Below are positions 8,089 through 19,609 of a DNA stretch of 39,010 nt, in pieces (positions within the stretch are counted from its first letter, which is position 1; each line of letters starts with the position of its first letter). The notes under the pieces were generated by a model. It searched no databases. It was not told where the DNA came from and was given only the letters and a program-made list of their open reading frames with translations. Origin of the DNA: Methylobacterium gregans (GTDB lineage Bacteria > Pseudomonadota > Alphaproteobacteria > Rhizobiales > Beijerinckiaceae); NCBI RefSeq assembly GCF_022179245.1, contig NZ_BPQM01000068.1, positions 1 through 39,010 of the forward strand, given 5' to 3'. A program made the position numbers and the translations under genes.

Positions 8089-9828
8089 ATGTCGACCCGT
8101 TTTGCCGCCGCCTATGGCGTGGTGGCGCTGCTTGCTGCCGTCCTAACGGGGCCTGCGCTTGCCCACGAGGGCCACGACCACGGCGCCGTGCCGCCGCCCC
8201 TCTCGAAGACCATCGCGCCGCGCGGCGAGGCGCTTTCGGACGCCTTCGAACTCGTCGCCGTCCCGCGCGACGGCACCCTGACGCTGTTCCTCGACCGCTT
8301 CCGGACGAACGAGCCGGTGCCCGGCGCGACCATCGAGGTCGAGACGCCGGACGGTCCCAGGGTCGCGACCGCCACGACCGACGGCGGCTACGCGCTGCCG
8401 GTCCCGTGGCTGTCGAAGCCCGGCCGGCACGAGCTCCTCGCGACCGTCACGGCCGGGGACGCGGTCGATGTGCTGACCGTGGCGGTCACAGTGCCCGACC
8501 CGAAGGTCGCCGCGGCCGCGGCGCCTGCCAAGCCGGCCCCGGCTCAGGCTGCCCTGGCGCGCGTCTCCGAGGTCGCCCACGGCATCAGGGAACGGCTGAT
8601 GGCCAAGGACCCGGCCCTGGTGGCCGCGGTCGCCGTCGCCTTCCTGCTCGGCGTGCTCGTGACGGCGCTCGCACGCGGGCGCCGTGGCGCGCCGGCGGTG
8701 GCGCTGGTCGCCATCGGCATCACCCTCGTCCTCGGCACCGCCGCCTTCGCGCACGGCGACGAGGACCACGGCTCAACCGTTGAGGGCGCCGCCCTGATCG
8801 AGCCGCGCCAGACGACGCCGGCCTCGTCGGACCTCGCGCAGCGCCTGCCCGACGGCTCCGTCTTCGTGCCGAAGCCGACGCAACGGCTGCTGGTCCTGCG
8901 CACCATCATGACCGAGCAGGGCAGCTTCCACCGCTCGGTCGAGTTGCCGGGCCGCATCATCCCGGACCCGAACGCCAGCGGCGTCGTCCAGTCCTCGGTC
9001 GGCGGACGGATCTCGCCACCGCCGTCCGGCGTCTTCCCTCGCCTCGGCACGAAGGTTCGCAAGGGCGACGTGCTCGCCACGGTGACGCCGCCGGTCCAGG
9101 CCGTCGACGTCTCCGACATGCGCCAGCGCCAGGGCGAACTCGACCAGCAGATCGCCATCGTCGAGCGCCGGGTCGAGCGCTACCGGAAGCTCGCCACGAC
9201 CGGCGCCGTCGCCACGACCCAGCTCGACGACGCGGTCGCGGAGCTCAATGGCCTGCACGACCGCCGCGCGGCCCTCGACAAGATCCGCCAGCAGCCCGAG
9301 GCCCTGGTCTCGCCCGTCGACGGCGTGGTGGCGCAGGCGACCGCAGTGGCCGGGCAGATGGCGGCGCCCGGCGCCATGGTCTTCCAGATCGTCGATCCAA
9401 ACCGCCTCTGGGTCGAGGCCCTCAGCTTCGACGCTCTGACCGCGGCGCAGAACGCTACGGCCCGTCTCGCCGACGGACGGACCCTGAAGCTCGCCTACCA
9501 GGGCACGGGGCTCGCCGACCGCAACCAGGCCATACCGGTCCAGTTCGCGGTCCAGGGCGACGCCTCCGGCCTGCGGGTCGGCCAGTTCGTCACGGTGCTG
9601 GCCGGGACCGACACCGAGCAGGCCGGCCTGGCGCTGCCGCGCTCTGCCGTGGTGCGCACCGGCAACGGGCAGGACGTCGTCTACGAGCACACCACCGCCG
9701 AGCGCTTCGAGGCGCGGCCCGTTCGGGTCGAGCCGCTCGACGGCGGCCGGGTGCTCGTGGCCGAGGGGATCGGGTCCGGTAAGCGGGTCGTGACCCAGGG
9801 CGCCGAACTCCTCGACCAGGTTCGCTGA
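8089..9828 (+). CDS. RND efflux adaptor with N-terminal periplasmic extension
   Basis: The 579-aa protein has three parts. Residues 1-25 are a signal peptide followed by HEGHDH. Residues about 40-140 form a beta-rich extension (FELVAVPRDGTLTLFLDR, then PVPGATIEVETPDG), like the N-terminal domain seen in some CzcB/CusB-type adaptors. Two hydrophobic segments near residues 180-225 flank a short basic loop and are followed by AHGDEDHG. The rest (about 265-579) is a standard membrane-fusion core with lipoyl-like halves and a helical hairpin. Two membrane spans in the middle are unusual and mean the extension and core are tethered on the same side. It pairs with the pump 12 bases downstream. Confidence 0.88.
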   Translation: MSTRFAAAYGVVALLAAVLTGPALAHEGHDHGAVPPPLSKTIAPRGEALSDAFELVAVPRDGTLTLFLDRFRTNEPVPGATIEVETPDGPRVATATTDGGYALPVPWLSKPGRHELLATVTAGDAVDVLTVAVTVPDPKVAAAAAPAKPAPAQAALARVSEVAHGIRERLMAKDPALVAAVAVAFLLGVLVTALARGRRGAPAVALVAIGITLVLGTAAFAHGDEDHGSTVEGAALIEPRQTTPASSDLAQRLPDGSVFVPKPTQRLLVLRTIMTEQGSFHRSVELPGRIIPDPNASGVVQSSVGGRISPPPSGVFPRLGTKVRKGDVLATVTPPVQAVDVSDMRQRQGELDQQIAIVERRVERYRKLATTGAVATTQLDDAVAELNGLHDRRAALDKIRQQPEALVSPVDGVVAQATAVAGQMAAPGAMVFQIVDPNRLWVEALSFDALTAAQNATARLADGRTLKLAYQGTGLADRNQAIPVQFAVQGDASGLRVGQFVTVLAGTDTEQAGLALPRSAVVRTGNGQDVVYEHTTAERFEARPVRVEPLDGGRVLVAEGIGSGKRVVTQGAELLDQVR

Positions 9829-9840
9829 GGAGGCCGCCCG

Positions 9841-12800
9841 ATGTTCACCTTCCTCGTCAGCCAGTCGGTCCGCAACCGCCTGCTCGTCCTCGCGCTCGCC
9901 GCGGTGCTGGTACTGTACGGCGCCTTCACCGCGACCAAGCTGCCGGTCGACGTCTTTCCCGACCTCAACAGACCCACCGTCACGGTCATGACGGAGGCGG
10001 AAGGGTACGCCCCCCAGGAGGTCGAGCAACTCGTCACTTATCCCATCGAGACCCGGATGAACGGTCTCCCCGGCGTGACCCGCGTGCGCTCGGTCTCGGG
10101 CGTGGGCCTGTCCATCACCTACGTCGAGTTCGACTGGGGGACCGACATCTATCGGAACCGGCAGCAGGTCGCGGAGCGCCTGTCCCTCGTCCAGGACCAG
10201 CTGCCCCGCGGCGTCACCCCTGTGATGGGCCCTGTCTCCTCGATCATGGGCCAGATCCTGCTGGTGGCGGTCACCAGCGAGACCGCGACCCCCATGCAGG
10301 TGCGCGAGGTCGCCGACTTCACCATCCGGCCGCGCCTGCTGACCATTCCGGGCGTGGCGCAGGTCATCCCCATCGGCGGCGAGGTGCGCCAGTTCCGGGT
10401 CAGCCCCAACCCAGCGGCGATGCGCGCGCTCGGGGTGACCAATGCCCAGCTGGAGACGGCGCTGGCGCAGTTCGGCACCAACGCCGGCGGCGGCTTCACC
10501 GATCAGAACGCCCGCGAGTACCTGATCCGGAGCATCGGCCGGACCATGAGCCTCGACGACCTGCGCAACCTCGTGGTCGCGACGGTCGCCGACACGCCTG
10601 TATACCTGCGCCAGGTCGGGGAGGTGTCCTTTGCCGCGAAGGTGAAGCGGGGCGACGCCGGCTACATGGCCAAGCCAGCGGTCATCGTCTCGGTCGAGAA
10701 ACAACCCGACGTCGACACCGTGCGGCTGACCCGCAGCATCGAGACCGCACTGAAGGAACTCAACCCGAACCTGCCCGGCGGCATCAAGGCCGACCAAGTG
10801 CTGTTCCGGCAGGCAGACTTCATCGAGACCTCGATCCGCAACGTCGAGCGCGTCCTCGTCGAGGCCGTGCTGGTCGTGGCGGTGGTGCTGTTCGCCTTCC
10901 TGCTGAACGTGCGCACCACGGCGATCTCGCTGCTCGCCATCCCGGTCTCGGTGCTGACGACCGCGGTGGTGTTCCACCTGTTCGGGCTGTCCATCAACAC
11001 GATGACGCTCGGGGGCCTGGCCATCGCCATCGGCGAGCTCGTCGACGACGCGGTGGTCGATGTCGAGAACATCTACCGGCGGCTCGGCGAGAACCGAAAG
11101 GCCGGCAACCCGAAGAGCGTGTTCCAGGTGGTGGTGGAGGCCTCGAACGAGGTGCGCTCCGGCATCGTCTACGCGACGCTGATCATCATCCTGGTGTTCG
11201 TGCCGCTCTTCGCCCTCTCGGGCATCGAGGGCCGGCTCTTCGCACCCCTGGGGCAGGCCTACATCATCTCCATCCTGGCGAGCCTGCTCACCTCCATCAC
11301 CCTGACGCCGGTGCTGGCGTCGCTGCTGCTCCCGGGGCTCAGGAACCTTGAGGAGCACGACAGCCGCTTCCTCAAGCTGCTCAAGCGGGGCAACGCCGCC
11401 CTGCTGCGGGTCGCCTTCCGGCACAAGGGCTGGCTCGTCGGAAGCGTCGCCGTGGCGGTCGCCGCCGCGGGCGTCGCCGCCTGGAACCTGCCCCGGGCCT
11501 TCCTGCCTCCGTTCAACGAGGGCTCGTTCACGGTCAGCATGACCTTCAACCCGGGCATCTCGCTCGCCGAGAGCAACCGGGTCGGGCTGATCGCCGAGAA
11601 GCTGCTCCTGGACATCCCGGGCGTGAAGGCGGTGGGCCGCCGGACCGGTCGGGCCGAACTCGACGAGCACGCCGAGGGCGTCCACTCCTCCGAGATCGAC
11701 GTGGCGCTCGACGAAGGTACGAAGCGTCCGAAGGAGGCGCTGGTCGCCGACATCCGCGGGCGCCTCGCCGCCCTTCCGGTGGCGGTCAACGTCGGCCAGC
11801 CGATCTCGCACCGGCTCGACCACATGCTCTCGGGCGTGCGGGCCGAGATCGCGCTCAAGGTGTTCGGCGACGACCTCGACGCCCTGCGGCGGGTCGCGAA
11901 CTCCCTGCGCGACCGCATGGCCTCGATCCCGGGTCTCGCGGACCTGCAAGTCGAGCGGCAGGTGCGCATCCCGCAGCTTGAGGTGCGCGTCGACTACACC
12001 CGGGCGGCCCTTTACGGCGTCCAGCCCGCGGCCGTCGTCGAGCAGATCAGCCGCCTCTCCAACGGTCGGGTGGTCTCGACGGTCGTCGACGGCGTGCGCC
12101 GCTTCGACGTGGTATTGCGCCTCGCCGAGAACCGCCGGACGACGACGGGGCTGGGCGACCTCCTCCTGGAGACGCCCTCGGGCTGGGTGCCGGCGCGCCA
12201 GGTCGCCGACATCCGCGAGACCGACGGGCCGAACCAGATCCTGCGCGAGAACGCCCGGCGCCGCATCGTGGTGCAGGCCAACACCACGGCCGGCACCGAC
12301 ATGGCGACCGTCGTGGCCGCCATCCGCGAGGCGGTGGCGAAGGAGCCGATGCCGCCCGGCTTCTTCACCAGCCTGGAAGGCACTTTCCAGGCGCAGGAGG
12401 AGGCGAGCCGGACCATCGCGGCGCTCTCGGCGCTCTCTCTGGCCCTGGTCTTCGCCATCCTGTTCAGCCGCTACCGCTCGGCCGCCCTGGCGCTCATCAT
12501 CATGGGCAACGTGCCGCTCGCCCTGATCGGCTCGGTGGCCGCGCTCTGGCTGGTGGGGCAGCCGCTCTCGGTGGCGTCGATGATCGGCTTCATCACGCTG
12601 ACCGGCATCGCCGCCCGCAACGGCATCCTGAAGATCAGCCACTACCTGAACCTGTCACTGCACGAGGGTATGCCGTTCGGGCCCGACCTCGTGGTGCGCG
12701 GCAGCCTGGAGCGGCTGACCCCGGTGCTGATGACGGCGCTCTCGGCGGGCGTGGCGCTGGTGCCGCTGCTCTACGACGCCGCGAGCCCGGGCAAGGAGAT

Positions 12801-12990
12801 CCTGCACCCGGTGGCGGTGACGATCTTCGGCGGCCTCGTCAGCGCGACGCTGCTCGACACCTTCCTGACCCCCGTCCTGTTCCTGCGCTTCGGCCGCAAG
12901 CCGCTGGAGCGGCTGCACGCCCTGCACGCCGAGGCGCCGGCCGACCCGTCCCCGGACGGCGCGCGACCGCGCCCGGCCGAGGCCTACTGA
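9841..12990 (+). CDS. Heavy-metal efflux RND pump, CzcA/CusA superfamily
   Basis: The 1049-aa length and the domain order are typical: helix 1, the porter domain with [12 protein letters not shown] and [16 protein letters not shown], helices 2-6, a second porter domain, and helices 8-12. The helix-4 signature at residues 396-410 reads AIG-x3-DDA-x4-EN, which matches the pattern I recall for the HME5 subgroup and differs from the DFG-x3-D pattern of Zn/Co/Cd pumps and the AIG-x3-DAA pattern of Cu/Ag pumps. It would export metal ions from periplasm or inner membrane through an adaptor and outer-membrane channel. Substrate cannot be fixed from sequence; a CopA-type ATPase and DUF305 protein downstream favour copper. 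The gene is intact. Confidence 0.95.
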   Translation: MFTFLVSQSVRNRLLVLALAAVLVLYGAFTATKLPVDVFPDLNRPTVTVMTEAEGYAPQEVEQLVTYPIETRMNGLPGVTRVRSVSGVGLSITYVEFDWGTDIYRNRQQVAERLSLVQDQLPRGVTPVMGPVSSIMGQILLVAVTSETATPMQVREVADFTIRPRLLTIPGVAQVIPIGGEVRQFRVSPNPAAMRALGVTNAQLETALAQFGTNAGGGFTDQNAREYLIRSIGRTMSLDDLRNLVVATVADTPVYLRQVGEVSFAAKVKRGDAGYMAKPAVIVSVEKQPDVDTVRLTRSIETALKELNPNLPGGIKADQVLFRQADFIETSIRNVERVLVEAVLVVAVVLFAFLLNVRTTAISLLAIPVSVLTTAVVFHLFGLSINTMTLGGLAIAIGELVDDAVVDVENIYRRLGENRKAGNPKSVFQVVVEASNEVRSGIVYATLIIILVFVPLFALSGIEGRLFAPLGQAYIISILASLLTSITLTPVLASLLLPGLRNLEEHDSRFLKLLKRGNAALLRVAFRHKGWLVGSVAVAVAAAGVAAWNLPRAFLPPFNEGSFTVSMTFNPGISLAESNRVGLIAEKLLLDIPGVKAVGRRTGRAELDEHAEGVHSSEIDVALDEGTKRPKEALVADIRGRLAALPVAVNVGQPISHRLDHMLSGVRAEIALKVFGDDLDALRRVANSLRDRMASIPGLADLQVERQVRIPQLEVRVDYTRAALYGVQPAAVVEQISRLSNGRVVSTVVDGVRRFDVVLRLAENRRTTTGLGDLLLETPSGWVPARQVADIRETDGPNQILRENARRRIVVQANTTAGTDMATVVAAIREAVAKEPMPPGFFTSLEGTFQAQEEASRTIAALSALSLALVFAILFSRYRSAALALIIMGNVPLALIGSVAALWLVGQPLSVASMIGFITLTGIAARNGILKISHYLNLSLHEGMPFGPDLVVRGSLERLTPVLMTALSAGVALVPLLYDAASPGKEILHPVAVTIFGGLVSATLLDTFLTPVLFLRFGRKPLERLHALHAEAPADPSPDGARPRPAEAY

Positions 12991-13008
12991 CCCCCGAGGA
13001 GAACCAGC

Positions 13009-13374
13009 ATGATCCTGCACAGACTGACCCTCGTCGCCGGCCTGATGGCGGCGACCGCGGCGTACGCCCACGAAAGCGCCGGCCAGCACGGCGGCCGGGT
13101 AGCCGACGCCGGGAAGTTCCACGTCGAGCTCGCTACCAAGGGCGAGACCGTCGACGTCTTCCTGTCGGACGGCGGCCAGAAGCCGGTGCCGGCCACGGGC
13201 TTCAAGGGCACGGCCATCCTCGTCGTCGGCGGCAAGCCGACCCGGGTCCCCCTGCAGCCGGCCGACGGCAACCGACTGACAGGGACGGCCCCGGTGGCGC
13301 TCGGGGACAGCCCGAAGGGCGCCGTGCAGCTCACCGCGCCCGACGGTGCCACGGCCAGCGGCAAGTTCGACTGA
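13009..13374 (+). CDS. Small periplasmic protein of metal-efflux cluster
   Basis: The 121-aa protein has a signal peptide ending near AYA and then HESAGQHGG. A beta-rich body follows (HVELATKGETVDVFLSDG, KGTAILVVGGK, GTAPVALG). The ATG is preceded by GAGGAGAA, 18 bases after the pump stop, so it belongs to the pump transcript. Its fold looks like a small beta-sandwich similar in style to the N-terminal extension of the adaptor (VAVPRDGTLTLFLDR), which may point to shared ancestry or a metal-handling role (inference). No named family is recognised. Confidence 0.8.
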   Translation: MILHRLTLVAGLMAATAAYAHESAGQHGGRVADAGKFHVELATKGETVDVFLSDGGQKPVPATGFKGTAILVVGGKPTRVPLQPADGNRLTGTAPVALGDSPKGAVQLTAPDGATASGKFD

Positions 13375-13379
13375 ACATC

Positions 13380-13411
13380 GCCCCCTGTCGCGAGCGCGAC
13401 CGGAAGGGGGC
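13380..13411 (+). terminator. Hairpin downstream of the 121-aa gene
   Basis: Outer arms GCCCCCT/AGGGGGC (7 bp) enclose an inner stem GTCGC-GAGC-GCGAC. It starts five bases after the stop codon. No T-run follows, so partial termination or 3'-end protection of the pump mRNA is the likely role. Confidence 0.55.
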
Positions 13412-13533
13412 CTGAAGATCCCACGCAGGGATGCAGGGGGAGCCGCCCGAGGCGGGTGCCCGTGCCGGAGCCATCGGTCGACGAGCTGCACGCCGGCGAC
13501 CGGCCAACCTCAATGAGCCAAGGAGTTCACCAC

Positions 13534-13776
13534 ATGAAAATCGCCGCTCTCGCCACCCTTCTGATGGCCTTCGGTGCGGCATCGCCCGCCTTCGCCGACG
13601 ACCAGGGCAACGCGAACGCCGAGCAGCAGACGCAGCCCACGCCGAGCCGCGGCGGCACGGCGGGAGGGCCTGCCCACGACATGCGTCTCGGGGACACGGC
13701 CCCCGCGAAGTCCGGCGAGCGGATGGACCACGGACGTTCCGACGGAACGGCCACCAAGCCTCCCCACGGTCACTGA
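13534..13776 (+). CDS. Small exported hydrophilic protein
   Basis: The 80-aa protein has a signal peptide (MKIAALATLLMAFGAASPAFA) and a mature part rich in Gly, Thr, Asp and His, ending in PPHGH. The ATG at 13534 was chosen because AAGGAG (13520-13525) lies at good spacing and it opens a clean signal peptide. After processing the mature chain is about 59 aa and likely unstructured. It is flanked on both sides by strong hairpins inside the efflux cluster. The function is unknown; metal buffering in the periplasm is a guess from location and His content. Confidence 0.65.
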   Translation: MKIAALATLLMAFGAASPAFADDQGNANAEQQTQPTPSRGGTAGGPAHDMRLGDTAPAKSGERMDHGRSDGTATKPPHGH

Positions 13777-13799
13777 ACGCCGCCGCGCCTCACGACGCC

Positions 13800-13837
13800 C
13801 CGTCGCGCCGGAGCGGACGTCCGTTCCGGCGCGACGG
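13800..13837 (+). terminator. Near-perfect 38-nt palindromic hairpin
   Basis: Arms of 13 bases (CCGTCGCGCCGGA and TCCGGCGCGACGG) enclose one G/T pair and a self-complementary CGGACGTCCG core, so almost all 38 bases pair. It lies between the 80-aa gene and the DUF305 gene, 24 bases after the stop. No T-run follows it. A strong intercistronic hairpin. Confidence 0.6.
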
Positions 13838-13867
13838 CATCCCACGCCATCGAAAAAGGTAACGACC

Positions 13868-14245
13868 ATGAAAATCCCGAACACGCTCGCCATCGCCGCC
13901 ATTCTCGGTCTCGGTTTGGCCGGTACCGCCCACGCGCAGGACATGAAGGACCACGGTTCGATGTCCTCCATGAAGCCGGACCCGAAGGACGACGCCTCGA
14001 CCAAGGACTTCAAGGCCGCCGACATGGCCATGATGAAGGACATGGCCGTCGCTTACACCGGCAACCCGGACGTCGATTTCCGCACCCACATGATTCCGCA
14101 CCACAAGGGCGCGGTCGCGATGGCCAGGGTTGCCCTGAAGCACGCCAAGGACCCGTCCACCAAGGCTATGGCCCAGAAGATCATCGACGACCAGGAGAAG
14201 GAGATCGGCGAGATGGAGGCGTGGCTGAAGCAGCACGCCAAGTAG
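13868..14245 (+). CDS. DUF305 family periplasmic protein
   Basis: The 125-aa protein has a signal peptide ending in AHA, an Asp/Lys/Met-rich linker and a DUF305 core. The core reads FRTHMIPHHKGAVAMARVAL with the conserved HMIPHH, followed by a helix KIIDDQEKEIGEMEAWL. DUF305 proteins are ferritin-like four-helix-type proteins found with copper-resistance genes (CopM is a member that binds copper); Met and His residues here (MKDHGSMSSMK, MAMMKDM) fit copper binding. It precedes the copper ATPase by about 150 bases with a hairpin in between. The ATG at 13868 follows a weak AAAGGT site. Confidence 0.88.
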   Translation: MKIPNTLAIAAILGLGLAGTAHAQDMKDHGSMSSMKPDPKDDASTKDFKAADMAMMKDMAVAYTGNPDVDFRTHMIPHHKGAVAMARVALKHAKDPSTKAMAQKIIDDQEKEIGEMEAWLKQHAK

Positions 14246-14278
14246 GTCGGCCGCGCCCCGATCCGGGGCACCCATCCC

Positions 14279-14303
14279 GACGGGGACGCCCGCCGTCCCC
14301 GTC
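14279..14303 (+). terminator. Hairpin between DUF305 gene and copA
   Basis: GACGGGGACG-CCCGC-CGTCCCCGTC is a perfect 10-bp stem with a 5-base loop, 33 bases after the DUF305 stop. No T-run follows. It may end the small-gene transcript or separate its level from that of the ATPase. Confidence 0.55.
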
Positions 14304-14393
14304 ACCTGTTCGACGTCCTTGGACAGCCTCGGCCTGCTTCCCGTCACCGGAAGCCGGTGACCGAAGGCGATGCGAACCCACGGGAGCCAGGTC

Positions 14394-16793
<2,400 letters not shown>

Positions 16794-17020
16794 GGCTACG
16801 TGTCGGCCGAGCAGGGTCTGCGCGTGAGCATGATCGCGGCAGCACCATGGGTCCGCAGACCCGGCATGTGAGCCGCGCACGGGCCCCCGCGGCCTCGGGA
16901 CGAAGCACAGAAAGGTGATCGTCCCCTCGCTCGCACCGGCCGGGGTCAATCTTGAACGGCGTGTGAGGCCAGGCCACCTGACGGGCCGCGCCTGCGGATG
17001 GGCGCCCTACGGAGAAGATC

Positions 17021-17500
17021 ATGCCGCACCACGACACGACGGCCCTCTCGGGGGTCATTCAGCACGTTTTTGCCCATCGCTTCACGGTGGAGGCCGGCGG
17101 CGGGACGCATCTGGCCGATCTCGGCCCTAAGGGAGCGGAGGCCTTCCCGCTCGTGGCGGGCCTGCATGTGGACATCGAGGGCGAGCGTCGCCCGTCCGAG
17201 ATCAAGGTGACGCGGATCGCAGCCGAGAGCCGGGAACCCGTGCACATCCAGCATAAGAAGCCTTGTCACCCGCCTGGCGATAAGCGACCGGACATGCCGG
17301 CCGACCCATCGCGCGTGCTGGAGGCGGTGAAGGCCGCGGGCTGGACCCCGTCGGGGGACCTTCGCCGCAAGCCGAAGCACTTCGAAGTTCTCGCGCGCCA
17401 GGCTGGCGGGGCGTGGGCCGAGCTTCACGTGGATTTCGGCGGGACGATCTACAAGAACAAGTCACCCGATCCTACGAAGTGGGCCGCTGCCCTGGCCTAA
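17021..17500 (+). CDS. Conserved hypothetical protein, 159 aa
   Basis: A soluble protein without signal peptide or membrane segment. The N-terminal half is beta-rich (FAHRFTVEAGGGTHLADLGPKG, GLHVDIEGERRPSEIKVTRI) and could be a small barrel of nucleic-acid- or ligand-binding type. A His/Lys/Pro-rich linker is followed by a C-terminal helix (PSRVLEAVKAAGWTPSG) and two strands (KHFEVLARQAGGAWAELHVDF). Start context: GGAGAAGATC directly before ATG. It stands alone between the copper ATPase and a 28-nt palindrome, 227 bases from the former. I do not recognise the family. Confidence 0.75.
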   Translation: MPHHDTTALSGVIQHVFAHRFTVEAGGGTHLADLGPKGAEAFPLVAGLHVDIEGERRPSEIKVTRIAAESREPVHIQHKKPCHPPGDKRPDMPADPSRVLEAVKAAGWTPSGDLRRKPKHFEVLARQAGGAWAELHVDFGGTIYKNKSPDPTKWAAALA

Positions 17501-17508
17501 CGGCTTCG

Positions 17509-17536
17509 ACGGGGCGGCGCACGTGCGCCGCCCCGT
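17509..17536 (+). terminator. 28-nt perfect palindrome after the 159-aa gene
   Basis: ACGGGGCGGCGCAC is followed directly by its exact reverse complement GTGCGCCGCCCCGT, beginning nine bases after the stop. In RNA it folds to a stem of up to 12 bp with a small loop. There is no T-run, so it may be a GC-type terminator or an mRNA-end stabiliser. Confidence 0.6.
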
Positions 17537-17875
17537 TCAGAGTTCGTCCTGCCGCCGACGGCCGGGGATCACGCGTTCGGGCGGGCGGCGCTTATCCGGC
17601 CCTCGGCTTGGTCCGGACCGCAACGATGGAAGCGACATCCCTCCGCCGGTCAATTTTTCCGGCGTGATATGGCCGAGGCAACGGCCTCCAAGCGGCACCG
17701 TTCGTCGCAACGAGGGCCTCCTGAACGGCCCCATGTCCGGAATTCACCCCAGTCCGGCCAGCGGCGACCTAGCTCCGGGTCGACCTCACCTCCGTTCACC
17801 GCGGCGGAATCCTCCCCGCTCCGGAGGCGACAGGTTCGGCGTCGGCGGAACCGGCGCCGCGGCGGGCGAAGGCGG
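17537..17875. other. Gene-free stretch between convergent units
   Basis: This stretch lies between the + strand 159-aa gene and the 3' end of the - strand ubiquitin-like operon. No open frame here has convincing composition, start context or recognisable similarity, and no RNA gene or repeat was seen beyond the palindrome at its left edge. Confidence 0.5.
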
Positions 17876-18214
17876 TCAGCACCAGTCGGTCCGGCCCTTC
17901 CTCAGCCAGAAGTGACTCTGGCATCCCACTTGACGCCAGACGCTCGGCGTCAGCGACGCGGTCCCGTCCCAGTGTCGGCGGATGCGCCAGCCCGGCCGGT
18001 CGCCGGGAACGAGCGAGAGCTTGATCGTCTCGCCGCAGCCGCACGGGCACCCGAAGGCCGCGAACCACTGATGGCCATCCTCACCCACGACGTAGACCGT
18101 GCGAGGCGCGGGCGTATCGGGCTCCTCGTCGACGAAATCCACGGTGTGACGCCCGAGGCGGCGGGCGACCCAGGACAGGGACGCCCGGAGCAGCGTAACG
18201 GGAAGTCCCGCCAT
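17876..18214 (-). CDS. DUF6527 family protein of Ubl operon
   Basis: The 112-aa protein has the DUF6527 pattern: strands TVDFVDEEP and RTVYVVGEDGHQWFAAF. A cysteine motif GCPCGCGETIKLSL follows. Then come GWRIRRHWDGTASLTPSVWRQ and a terminal CQSHFWLRKGRTDWC. The clustered Cys (four in or near GCPCGCG, two more at the end) and His could bind a metal. DUF6527 genes are typically found beside prokaryotic ubiquitin-like E1/E2 genes; their biochemical role cannot be derived from sequence alone. ATG 18214 overlaps the stop of the E1 gene by one base (TGATG); a GTG three bases earlier is equally possible. It is the last gene of the operon. Confidence 0.85.
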   Translation of the reverse strand: MAGLPVTLLRASLSWVARRLGRHTVDFVDEEPDTPAPRTVYVVGEDGHQWFAAFGCPCGCGETIKLSLVPGDRPGWRIRRHWDGTASLTPSVWRQVGCQSHFWLRKGRTDWC

Positions 18215-19608
18215 CACGCCGCCCTCATGAGCATGTCGAGATGCGGTCGGTTCAGGAACGGCCTCATGTCGCCTCGACCGAGGTATCGCGCGAGCGCGTC
18301 GTCCGTGCCCTCTTCCGGCGCGAACTGCCAGAACCCGGCCGTCAGGCTTAGGGTCTGGACGGCGAAATCGCCGTTCGGGTCGAGCCGCGACGGATGCAAC
18401 CTCAGCAGCAACTCGACCACCGCGAGGCTGGAGAACAGGCCGTTCACCGCACCCACGGCCGGCCGCTCCTGCGGCACGCCGCGGATGTAGCCGCGCGCGA
18501 GGCGGTCCTCGTAGGCCGCGGGGTCCTGCCTCCTCAGGCTTTCGGCCTCAAGCATCCCGTCCGTGTAGAGACCGCGTCCCCGGAGGCTGGAGCGCCCCGG
18601 CTGCAGGTAGTGGACCGACCCGCAGATCTGGTCGATGCCACCCTCGCCATCGGCGTCGAGCATCACCCCGATGTCCAGGTAGGCCAGGACGTAGAACGTC
18701 GCGAGGCGATTCAGCAGGTCGCGGCCCTCGACCCCGTCCATGCACCCGAACACGACGTCGCAGGTCGAAACGGCCCTGAGCGCGTCCGGTCGGGACAGGT
18801 CGCAGGGAAAGGCCTCCACCCTCGCACCGAGCCCGAGGCGTTCGACGAAGGCCGCCAGAACCTCCACCTTCGGCCGACCCACGTCGGCGAGCGTCGTGTT
18901 GACGATGCGGTTGAGGTTCTTGTCCTCGACCAGGTCGGGGTCGACCAGCACGATCTCGCCGACGCCGAGGCGGGCGATCTGGTCAACGACCGGACCGCCG
19001 GTCCCGGAGCACCCCACGACCCCGACGCGGAGGTGCCGCATCGCCTCGAACGTCGCGCGTCCGAAGGCTTGGGCGTGCCGCCGCGCGAACTCGGGAACGG
19101 CCTGGGCGGCGTGAACGGGGGGCCGGTGGAAGCGGAGGTCATCGCCGACGACGCCGACGTGGTCGAGCGGCGCGTGCGTGCCGTCCTCGCCATGGGCCCG
19201 GGCGATCATCGTCCCGTCCGGGACCATCACCGCGCTGAGGTGCGGCTGGCCGTCGTCGACCCAGGCATGGACCCCGCCGAACAGGTCGGCATCCGCGGCG
19301 TCGTCCACCTCGCTGAAGCGCAGGTCGCCGCCCGGATGGCTGTGGACCTTGGCCACGGCCATGCCGCGCTTCGCCGCCTCCGCGAGCAGGGGCTCCAGGT
19401 AGGCGGTCGGCCAAGTCACGCGCCTGTCGGTGCGCTCGCAGGCATGGTGCGGGATCGGGACGATCCGGTTCACGACGAATTTCGTCCGTCCGGGCGAGGC
19501 GGCGCGCCCGCAGAGCATCAGGGCGACCGCCTCGCGGCCGTCGCCGGGGAAGAGGTGGGCGCAAAGCGCGGCGTGTTGCGCGCCGGTCAGGGCGAGGGTG
19601 GTGCGCAT
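18214..19608 (-). CDS. JAMM peptidase-E1 (ThiF-like) fusion of Ubl pathway
   Basis: 464 aa with two domains. Residues 1-170 form a JAB/JAMM metallopeptidase: Glu26, His89-Ser-His91-Pro, Ser99 and Asp102 match E...HxHPx6Sx2D, so the zinc site is complete. Residues about 180-460 form an E1/ThiF adenylyltransferase: VVGCSGTGG nucleotide loop (about 198-205), LVDPDLVEDKNLNR with the Arg finger at 234, GRPKVEV with Lys247, and the CDVVFGCMDG strand. The stretch after QICGSVHYLQPG is RSSLRGRG, without the CxxC pair seen in many ThiF proteins, so Cys329 is the only nearby candidate for a catalytic Cys. It would process and activate the Ubl. It starts one base after the Ubl-E2 stop. Confidence 0.92.
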   Translation of the reverse strand: MRTTLALTGAQHAALCAHLFPGDGREAVALMLCGRAASPGRTKFVVNRIVPIPHHACERTDRRVTWPTAYLEPLLAEAAKRGMAVAKVHSHPGGDLRFSEVDDAADADLFGGVHAWVDDGQPHLSAVMVPDGTMIARAHGEDGTHAPLDHVGVVGDDLRFHRPPVHAAQAVPEFARRHAQAFGRATFEAMRHLRVGVVGCSGTGGPVVDQIARLGVGEIVLVDPDLVEDKNLNRIVNTTLADVGRPKVEVLAAFVERLGLGARVEAFPCDLSRPDALRAVSTCDVVFGCMDGVEGRDLLNRLATFYVLAYLDIGVMLDADGEGGIDQICGSVHYLQPGRSSLRGRGLYTDGMLEAESLRRQDPAAYEDRLARGYIRGVPQERPAVGAVNGLFSSLAVVELLLRLHPSRLDPNGDFAVQTLSLTAGFWQFAPEEGTDDALARYLGRGDMRPFLNRPHLDMLMRAA

Positions 19609-19609
19609 G

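Noticed and set aside
8773..12642. A 1289-codon open frame on the - strand
   Set aside because: It lies exactly opposite the adaptor and pump genes, is His/Arg/Asp/Gly-rich with low complexity and has no recognisable domain. GC-rich codon bias on the + strand keeps this frame open.
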